Source: Bretschneidera sinensis
Taxonomy: Eukaryota; Streptophyta; Magnoliopsida; Brassicales; Akaniaceae
Direction of reading: 5' to 3'
NCBI GenBank assembly: GCA_023935145.1
Contig: CM043698.1
Location: 68,189,501 to 68,253,500, forward strand
Length of the DNA: 64,000 nucleotides
Part shown: one piece after another, positions 56,485 to 64,000 of the stretch
How positions within the stretch are numbered: the stretch's first letter is position 1
Layout of the letters: each line of letters opens with the position of its first letter
Translations under genes and position numbers: made by a program
Notes under the pieces: generated by a model
Database searches by the model: none
Told to the model about the DNA's origin: nothing
The model's input: only the letters and a program-made list of their open reading frames with translations

Positions 56485-57179
56485 CATCAGCCACACCACT
56501 ACAGGTATGTGCCATTTGCTCACAGTTTGATCATGATAATAATACTTGTCCTTTATATTCATCTGCAGATCATGAGCAAGCCAACTTTGTGGGTCTTAAA
56601 AATTATCCGCCAAAGAACAACCTCTATGCCAACATATACAACCCTGGATGGCGGAATCACCCAAACTTCTCGTGGAGCAACAACCAAAACAATCAAGGGC
56701 AGCAAAGAAGTTTCCAACCAGCAGCCCAATCAGCTACTGAACCAAAGAAGAATGACCTTGAAATTCTTGTGAGGCAACTAGCGACTCAGCAACAACAAAT
56801 CCTGAATAAGCATTCAAGGGCAATTTCGGACTGAAATGAGGCAAATCACTGCCAAGCACGATCAAACCATTCAAGGGCTAGAAGTACAAATGGGACAGTT
56901 GGCCAAGGAATTGAGTAGTAGAAAGTAAGGAGAACTCCCGGCCCATCCATTACCTAATCCAAGAGGCCATCAGCAGCTGAATGCCATAACTATCTTGAGA
57001 AGTGGAAAGGTCATCGGCACCCACGAGCCTACACAAGCGTCTCCAGATCAAACTGCTACATCTAAGGTAAAAGAGATAGAAAAGGTAAATACACCTCCAC
57101 CCTTCTCTCAAAGGTTAGTAAAGCCTAAAAAGGAAACAAAAATGATTGACATATTTGAAACCTTGAAAAAAGTATAAAT
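56485..57179 (+). pseudogene. gag: B1 gag, C-terminal part (zinc knuckle)
   Basis: Zinc knuckle CAICSQFDHDNNTC (C-X2-C-X4-H-X4-C), then YNPGWRNHPNFSW, LEILVRQLATQQQQI, a one-base shift near 56820, QMGQLAKEL, and a piece at 56995-57177 (MRSGKVIGTHEPTQ, PPFSQRLVKPKKE). This is the Gag C-terminus leading to protease. Confidence 0.85.
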
Positions 57180-58092
57180 AAATATTCCTTTACTAGAGGT
57201 AATAAAACAACTATCTGCTTATGCTAAGTTTTTAAAAGATTGTTGCACTAACAAACAAAAGTTTCAGGAGCATGAGATGGTAGCCTTGACCGAAGAGGTG
57301 AGTGTTGTATTACTGAGAAAGTTACCACCTAAATTAAAGAAATCCATGTAGTTTCACTATTCCTTGCAGGCTAGGTGACTAGCTCTTTGAACATGCATTA
57401 TTGGATCTAGAGCAAGTGTCAATTTACTACCTTACAGTGTATTTGAGACACTAGGTTTGGGAAAACTCCAACCAACCTCCGTCACATTACAATTGGCTGA
57501 CAGAAGCATCAAACGTCCAAGAGGTATCCTCGAGGATGTTTTGGTAAGAGTAGGTAAATTTATTTTACCTGCTGATTTTATCGTATTAGACATGGAGGAG
57601 TGCCATATGCCTGTACCACTCCCTATCATTTTAGAGAGACCATTTATGATCACTGCTGACACAATCATTAATGTAAAAAAAGGCATTGTCACAATGAGAG
57701 TAAATGATGAAGAGGTAGAATTTAAAATTTTTAATACACTAGACTCCATGAGTACTAACGATGAGTGTCATAATGTGAGTTTCATGCAAGAAATTAATAA
57801 GCAAGTGTCCAAGGACCATTTTACTGTTCCATTGAAGACCATCCATGATGACATAGGATTGATAGTTGGGCCGGAAGATAATGTGATTAAAGATGTCCAC
57901 AGAGTTGTGCACACCATCAAGAGCACACCTAAACCTTCAAGTAAGTATAATCCTCAAGTTAAAAATCATGTACTTACTAATACTACCCCTCCTTGTTTTA
58001 TCTACCAGGTACCTAATTTGGAGATAGAGCAGCTATCAACAAACTTAGAACCACCTGATGGGGGCCCTAATTGCCTCCTTAAAGAGATGTAG
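57180..58092 (+). pseudogene. B1 aspartic protease, active site frameshifted
   Basis: The site DLGASVNLLPYS is present, but one base is missing (GATCTAGAGCA for GATCTAGGAGCA, near 57408), which splits it. 57457-58092 is open: LGKLQPTSVTLQLADRSIKRPRGILEDVLVRVGKF, PLPIILERPFMITADTI (LGRPF changed to LERPF). It ends with a TAG at 58090 after a region that should lead to RT. Confidence 0.82.
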
Positions 58093-58958
58093 CCTTAAAA
58101 GCTACCATAGAGAGCACTTGAGAAAATTCACTCGCTCAACATATAGCTCAAGTGCCTCTATCAAGGTTAGTGGTACTGAGGCCACTACAAATCGGTATGA
58201 CTGTATCGTTCCCATTTACTTTAATTAAATTCTTTCTATAACCTCTTTTTACAATTTTGGTCTTGCAATCGAGCGCACACCATATGCGCTCGAGCGCCAC
58301 CTCACCCTGCACTATGAACGAGCGCATCACACTAAGCACTTGCGCATCATTCGATCGAGTGTACATCACGAATGCACTTGAGCACAATCGGGGCAAAGAG
58401 AGCACGTGTAGATTATAAACAATTTTTCCTCTTCCCCTCATTTACGCTCTAGCGCACAACACACTCTCAAAAATCGCACTCTGCTCCCCTTGCCCTAAAT
58501 TTTTCCCGGTAACTAATCTAAGTCCTCATCCGCCACTCCACACCACTACTACCTCACCACATCACCAAACCCACCACCAAACCTAGCCACTCTATTCCAC
58601 CATTGCACACATGCGACCTTCCCACACACACAAGGTACACACATGTTTTTGTTTTGTCCTTTTTATTACTTACACACACTGTTCTGATCTTTAGTTCACA
58701 TTTACATAATCTATATATGATATTCGTGTGTATTGATTGGATAGTTTTCCATTTTGTAGGAGGTTTCGGGTCAAGGGTGTATGCATTTTATAGCTTCAGG
58801 TTTTTGGTGCACATAAAGTGTTCAATATATTACCTGACCGAGTGCGATCGAGCGCTTGGTAGTCGCGATCGAGTGTACTTCAACTATGCGATCGAGCGCA
58901 CCAGCAACTGTGCACTAGCGCGATTACACTAGAAGCACCACTACATTATCCACAACAC
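58093..58958 (+). other. B1 region between protease and env-like ORF; palindrome blocks
   Basis: No RT or integrase sequence. Two clusters of motifs on the pattern GCGATCGAGCGC or GCGCTCGAGCGC lie here, at 58265-58400 and 58843-58931. A TATA-like TTATAAAC is at 58413-58420, directly after the first cluster. The second cluster ends 28 bp before the ATG of the env-like ORF. The same motifs are found in the B1 LTRs. A leader or promoter role is inferred. Confidence 0.55.
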
Positions 58959-60095
58959 ATGGCTTCCACTTCCCATGCTTCAAGCAGTCGCCAGCAGGCA
59001 TCCCGACCAAGTTTCGAATAGCGTGAAATACTGTTCGAGACAACATTTAATGTAGAAGAGGACTTCAAGACTTTGGACGCCACAAGATGGGCGATCCAAG
59101 AATTCAAGAATCGGGGTCTCCAGTGGCTATTTAAGCCGGTCTGCTCGACAGAATACACTCGGTTTGTAATCATTTTCTACGAGAACCTGACCTACGACTA
59201 CACCAGTCCAGAAATCTTATCTTCCTCAGTCTAGGGTAGATTCCTAGAGCTGACCACCACTGACATAGCCAGCTCTTTGCACTGCTGCGATGAGTCCCCA
59301 CTAGAGGACAGCCACATAAAGGAGTAGCCTGACTCGTTCCCTCTCCCACACATAGTTGAGGACATGTGTGCGGGGCAGTATGCTGACTGCCACAACAATA
59401 CAGGGAGCTGGTCAAGGTTGCCTCCCCGCCTATGGTTCATCGATTCAGTCCTACAGCGTAATGTGTGTCCTTTGGGGCAAAAGACACAGAGACGGGATCA
59501 GTTTCTGCAAGCTTTATACACTTTCCACCGAGGTTATTAGTACTCCATCCCAGCAGTCATATGGAGTCAGATACACAAGTTCTGGGATGGGGTGCATAAC
59601 CGGCAGATGACCACGGCTAATGCCTGGGGCCTTCCTTTCCCCTTCTTGCTCAGCCATATCTTCAAGAATAAGGGGATTAGAGGAGCCTCTATAGATGGCC
59701 CGGTTACTGACCATCCTTTCTTTGGGAGAGCACAGTGGAGCCTCAGCCAGTTGCATATGCCTCGAGGACCCCGGGCAGAGATACCGACCGTCATACCTAT
59801 TCCAGATGATCCGATAGAGGCCGAGCATCCACCGGTGAGCCCTCTATGGGAGGAGGATCAGACAGACATGGGATCCATATAGTATCAGCACCTCCTAGAT
59901 GAGCTATCCTCCTTCCACTATGAGCTGTCCGACATTCACCGGGAGGATCGTGAGGCAGCCCGTCTGATCCATCAGCGGATTGATGGGTTAGAGGCACAGT
60001 TCACACGACAGGAGGCCATGCTACAGTCCATCCTTGATCGCCTATCTTCTGCACCCGATACCTTCTCGACTGCACCCACTAATGATCAGCAGTGA
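58959..60095 (+). pseudogene. B1 env-like ORF, broken only by TAG codons
   Basis: 378 codons in one frame from ATG 58959 (MASTSHASSSRQQ) to TGA 60093. Internal stops at 59019, 59232, 59325, 59538 and 59880 are all TAG; no TAA, TGA or frameshift. N-terminal part ILFETTFNVEEDFKTLD, LQWLFKPVCSTEYTRFVIIFYENL resembles the plant transposon protein domain of Athila ORF3. The middle has LWFIDSVLQRNVCPLGQKTQRRDQFLQALYTF. The C-terminus is a charged helix (HQRIDGLEAQFTRQEAMLQSIL). No C-terminal membrane run, unlike G2. Function unknown. Confidence 0.72.
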
Positions 60096-61419
60096 GGAGA
60101 TACCCATCTGGCTGAAGACGTTAAACTTAACGCTCATGGAAGGCACCCTAGACATATCCTTTTTTATTTAGTACTTTTCTTTTATAGTCATATTTTCATA
60201 TCTATTATTTTGTTTTCCGGAACAATATTTGTTTTCCTTTGTCAAGTACTTAGGGCGTGCATCCAGTTCAAGTTTGGGGGCGTGTACAAGCAAGCAAGCA
60301 ACCTAGTTCTCCATCTCCCATGTCACACACATTGAGGACAATGTGCATTTTAAGTTTGGGGGTAGTGGGAGATACTAGATACTATCACACACGCACTTGG
60401 AACACATGCACACACTAAGTCCCAGTTTTTTTTAGGAGGATAAATGCATGTTCTTTTGGTAAACAAAAATTTTGGTTGATTTAAAAATTTGATAACACTT
60501 CATTAGTAAGCTTAAAAGTTAGAACACATAGTCTTGTATTAGGAATTTTACAAAGTTAAGTTAACTACCTCAAGGCACCTAAGACTTCACGAGTTTGATT
60601 TAAATTTGCACAAGTACATTTAGCATGCATTTGTGTGGGGTCTGACATATAATTCTTTTGCATATGTTTCCATAACCTAAACTGTAGTTGGATAACTTGT
60701 TGAAAAGAACCCTTTGGCATAAGAAAAATAAAGAAAAAAATATGTTCATCGTGCAAAAAGAAAATCAAAAAAGCTTCCAAAAATCAACTTTCCACTGATT
60801 AACTGGGTCTCTTGCCTCAGTAAGCATTAAGTGTTCACGTCAAAAGGTGGAAGTTCATTAAGAAGCATGAAAAAAGCCTGTTAGTTCCGTAGCCTTTTTT
60901 ACTTGAGTTAGTAAGTCCTTAGGGGTGTCTTTACACCTAATGCCCTAAAACCATCTGGTTTGGGAGTCATTGGCTAAACACTCGTTACAAGGGTCAAATA
61001 GAAAGCTCGATGGAACTCAACATGGCAAAAAACGCATGATAAAAGAAAAAGAAAAAAAGAAGCAAGTATTATGCCATTTTGTTCTCTTTAATAAGAAATT
61101 CGATGAAAGTTTGGGCATCGAAACACTATCCACTAAAATTATGTGGAAACCCCATCTCATATGTGCTAATCCATCACACACAAATCAAACTTGCGATGCC
61201 TTAAGCTAACCTTGGGTGGTTAACATAAAACTTTTGAAAGTCTTTTTGCAATTCAAAATGTGTTTTTATTATAAGCTTACTCATGAACGGTTATCATGGT
61301 TTTATGCACAACCCAAATTTTTGAGTACCATGAAAATGAATTTATCTTTAAAATTTTGTTTCAACATAGTTTTTAGTTTTGTATTGCTAACGGACTAGCA
61401 ATATGTAAATTTAGGGGTG
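60096..61419 (+). other. B1 3' noncoding region
   Basis: Contains TTAAGTTTGGGGGT (60350-60363) next to the inverted repeat CACATTG-AGGA-CAATGTG (60328-60345), and an earlier AAGTTTGGGGGCG at 60270-60282. The tract at the LTR (61409-61419) reads AATTTAGGGGTG. No coding features in the small frames at 60970 and 61216. Confidence 0.65.
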
Positions 61420-62682
61420 TGATAAGTGCTTAAATAGTCATATTTAAGCCCCTTAATTTACACTTGTTAGACTTTTTACTTACCTATTTTAGTAGATTAT
61501 ACTTCACTTTTGTGTTTTGTGGGTTTTTCACAAGTCTTGCACAAAAAGATAACAAAATGGAGCTTTTATAAGCAAAAAGTGAAGTTCTATCCTCCAGCAA
61601 GGTGTGCTCGAGCGCACCCCCTTTGAGATCAAGCGCACTTGAAGAAGGCTCGAGCGCACATACGCAATCGAGCGCATCCCGCATACGCTCGAGCGCAATT
61701 ACTCCAGAGGCGGTAGAGCCAGAATTGGAAAGATGTCTTCCGACTCCAAAATGGAATTAGGGTTTTGTGATGCCATGAAGACCCTATAAATAGCCCTGTA
61801 AAAACACATAACACAGACCTTTTGTTCTAGACTCAAAGTAGAGAGCTTAGGAGAAGAATTGACGACTCATCTCCCGAGTCCTCTTCCGTTTTAATTTTAT
61901 GTTTTTATGTTTAGCATGTTTACTTTACTTAGCATGTGTAACTAAACTCCTATAGGGCTTGATTGAAGCCCTAGTTATGCTTTACCACACATTTATTCAT
62001 TGACTATCTTTGCTATAGCCTTGTTAGAGTATTCAACTTGATTAATACCTATTTATATTTACATTCCTCATATGTATGTGCCTGATCAACGTATGCATGT
62101 GGTATGGATAGGTTAGTTGAATCAATTTGGATGACCGAGTCCTGGGTTCGACATTAGTAACAAGGGATATCCACACTGGATTCCTGGGTTAATCAACATG
62201 GGAAACTGGGAGCGGACCAAGCCCTAGGTCCCGTGTGGTTGTCGATTTCCACAGCCCTCATGCTCTCTCAAGGAACAACTCAGTATACACCCATACTGAA
62301 TCCCTTAAAGAGAGAAAAGAGTTAGAGTATACACCATACCTAACTTGTTGCATAGAAAGATCAATAGCCTAAGGTGTGGGCCAAGCCTTTAAGTTGGCAA
62401 CCATTAGATATTCATGATAAGGCTAGAGCATTGAAACCTTAGTAAGTGGGAAAGTATAATTAGTGGTGGATATCATAGCCCTGTGTTCTCATTATTGTTA
62501 TTCGCTCACTATCAACTGTTATTTCTCTTTTAACTTAAAGAAATTAGTTCTAGATAGAAATTCACCAATCCCTGTGGAAATGATCTCGCACTTGCACACT
62601 ATGCTACCATAGACCTTGTGCACTTGCAAGTAAAACTAGAATGACTATTTGCCTAATTATTTAAGTAAATAAACGCATAACA
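61420..62682 (+). repeat. LTR shared by B1 (3') and B2 (5')
   Basis: 1263 bp, TGATAAGTGCTTAAATAGTC to AACGCATAACA. TATA box at 61785-61792, with a cleaner palindrome block upstream (GTGCTCGAGCGCACC, GCTCGAGCGCA, GCAATCGAGCGCA, ACGCTCGAGCGCA; 61605-61695). It ends with a primer site and gag leader to the right, so it serves as the 3' LTR of B1 and the 5' LTR of B2. Confidence 0.92.
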
Positions 62683-64000
62683 AGTTTTTGGCGCCGTTAC
62701 CGGGGATTACGCTAAATTTCTTTTAGAATTAAATTCTCATTCAGTTACCATTATTTCTTATTCTATTTTTATCAAATATCTTTTTCATTTTACTAAAAAC
62801 CCTCATCAATTCCTTTTTCTCTGTTTCAGGCACCCTAGGAAGCTTTCTGTGCCACTTGCAATCGAGTGCACTCCTTTATGCGATCGAGCGCAATTAAGGT
62901 AAGGAGTCATCCGAGTAGCAGTGTTTGACTGCTGCACTCACATATCATCCATCGATTCATGCACGAACGTCGGTCCAAGAATCTAGCATTCCTTCTCTTT
63001 GATCCCGCGCTTGAGAGGTCAATCCGACAAAGGTTTAGGGGTAACCTAGAAGAGATAGAATAAGGGAGTAAGGAAGAGACACCACTAATGGCAGAACAAA
63101 TAGCTGAACAGCAACCACCTGAGCGGAGGCCGATGAAACAGTCCTTCATCCCGCAGAACCTCGAACAACCTTCGTGCATTGCATATCAACCTAAGGTGGA
63201 AGGAAACTATTACATATCTCTGCAGATACTCAGTGCACTAACTCACTTTAGGGGTACACCTAGTGAGGATCCACATCTGCACCTTTGAGAGTTCTTCGAC
63301 CTCTGCAAATTCCAGCACATCCAAGGCCTAGACCAAGAAGGAATAAGGTTAATTCTTTTCCCTTTTTCCTTGAAAGACAATGCTAAATTATGGTATAATT
63401 CATTGCCTGTAGCTTCCATCCACACTTGGGAGGAGTTGGCGAGCAAATTTCTAAAGAAGTTCTTCCCAGCCCAGAAGACAAGGAAAATGAAGAAAGAAAT
63501 ACAATCCTTCCAACAAAAGGATAGAGATCTGTTCTTCGAGGCCTGGGGACACTTCAATGAGCTACTACTCAAGTGCCCACACCACAACCTATCCCAAGAC
63601 GAACTGGTACAAGGCTTTTATGAAGGTTTAAGTGATTCTAACAAAAATATTGTTGATCCAGGTTGTGGAGGAGTGCTGATGGAAAAGAGTAGCGAAGAGG
63701 CAATGGAACTGTTCGAAACCCTAAGTGAGCACGCAACAGTTCTTCTCTCGAGGTAGACAAATAACCAAAAATAAGGTTATATATGAGGTAAGCTTAAACA
63801 GAGGATTATCTCCTCAAAAGGCTACCATGGAAAAGAAAATTGACCTATTAGTGAAAGTCATGGCCGCTCAGAACACCTCAGCTAACCCATCAGCCGCACC
63901 ACTACAGGTATGTGCCATTTGCTCACAGTTTGATCATGATACTAATACTTGTCCTTTATATTCATCTGCAGATCATGAGTAAGCCAACTTTGTGGGTCCT
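62683..64000 (+). mobile_element. Gypsy element B2, internal region (runs off window)
   Basis: PBS TGGCGCCGTTACCGGGGA (62689-62706), leader with palindrome motifs (GCAATCGAGTGCA, TGCGATCGAGCGCA; 62858-62892) and gag. It matches B1 50010-51194 plus 56480-56600 closely and lacks C2. Confidence 0.9.
62959..64000 (+). pseudogene. gag: B2 gag
   Basis: Starts MHERRSKNLAFLLF. Stops: TAA near 63061, TGA at 63286 (B1 has CGA), and a small deletion near 63737 that shifts the frame. Capsid blocks as in B1 (LWYNSLPVASIHTWEELASKF, LLKCPHHNLSQDELVQGFYEG). Zinc knuckle CAICSQFDHDTNTC at about 63910-63950, then TAA (B1 has CAA). At 63886-63900 the sequence runs through the site where C2 sits in B1. Confidence 0.88.

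Larger units (their letters stand above)
48778..62682 (+). mobile_element. Athila-related gypsy element B1 (pol-deleted), with nested C2
   Basis: LTRs at 48778-50009 and 61420-62682; without C2 the element is about 8.6 kb. It has gag, protease and an env-like ORF but no RT, RNase H or integrase: protease is followed at 58093 by noncoding DNA. It cuts C1 gag at 48777; the host bases are TATGG (48773-48777). The right LTR continues into another internal region (B2), so the right flank of the insertion is not in the window. Confidence 0.9.

Noticed and set aside
59170..59440. Minus-strand open frames opposite the B1 env-like ORF
   Set aside because: Shadow frames of a GC-richer coding stretch; the plus frame has the family features and the consistent TAG-only decay.

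Overview
This is plant nuclear DNA, almost certainly from an intergenic, heterochromatin-like part of a eudicot chromosome. I see no host protein gene, tRNA or rRNA. What it holds is Athila-type Ty3/gypsy elements (tRNA-Asp-like primer sites reading TGGCGCCGTTGCCGGGGA, gag-PR-RT-RH-IN order, env-like ORF after integrase), Ty1/copia elements (tRNA-iMet primer site, PR-IN-RT-RH order), a CACTA transposon end with a Transposase_24-type gene, a small MITE and a LINE RNase H scrap. The species cannot be named from the sequence. Nearly every reading frame is broken, and where copies can be compared most stops are C-to-T or G-to-A changes.

Layout. 1-2400: internal piece of a copia element (C0, minus). 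2401-7325: Athila-type element G0 (minus), one LTR plus protease and gag, cut off at its 5' end. 7326-12723: CACTA element with a five-exon pseudogene, a 98 bp MITE (9722-9819) in its long intron and a canonical right terminus at 12723. 12724-14696: unassigned DNA with a LINE RNase H relic. 14697 to the window end: one large nest.

The nest, oldest layer first. Copia element C1 (minus; 14697-16754 and 46659-48777) was split by Athila element G2 (plus; 16760-46653; TSD GCCAT) and again by a gypsy element B1 (plus; from 48778). G2 received G1 in its 5' LTR (16877-27564; TSD ACCAC) and element A in its env-like ORF (35244-42990, minus; TSD TTTGC). The 3' LTR of A then took a solo copia LTR (35926-36782; TSD GGGAG) and a B-type LTR (37146-38477). 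B1 received copia C2 in gag (51195-56479, minus; TSD TAACC). The right LTR of B1 runs straight into a second internal region, B2, giving LTR-internal-LTR-internal.

How the parts work together. G1 has the full gag-PR-RT-RH-IN set, decayed. G2 adds an env-like ORF with a C-terminal hydrophobic segment but has lost the RT active site. A, B1, C2 and G0 lack most of pol, so they could have moved only with proteins supplied by relatives. Most of the LTR families here, gypsy and copia alike, carry a cluster of short GC-rich self-complementary motifs about 35-160 bp upstream of a TATA box. The same kind of block, with its own TATA-like sequence, is found again inside G2 and B1 just before the env-like ORF. 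That is the best candidate in the window for an undescribed arrangement: an LTR-like promoter module reused inside the element.
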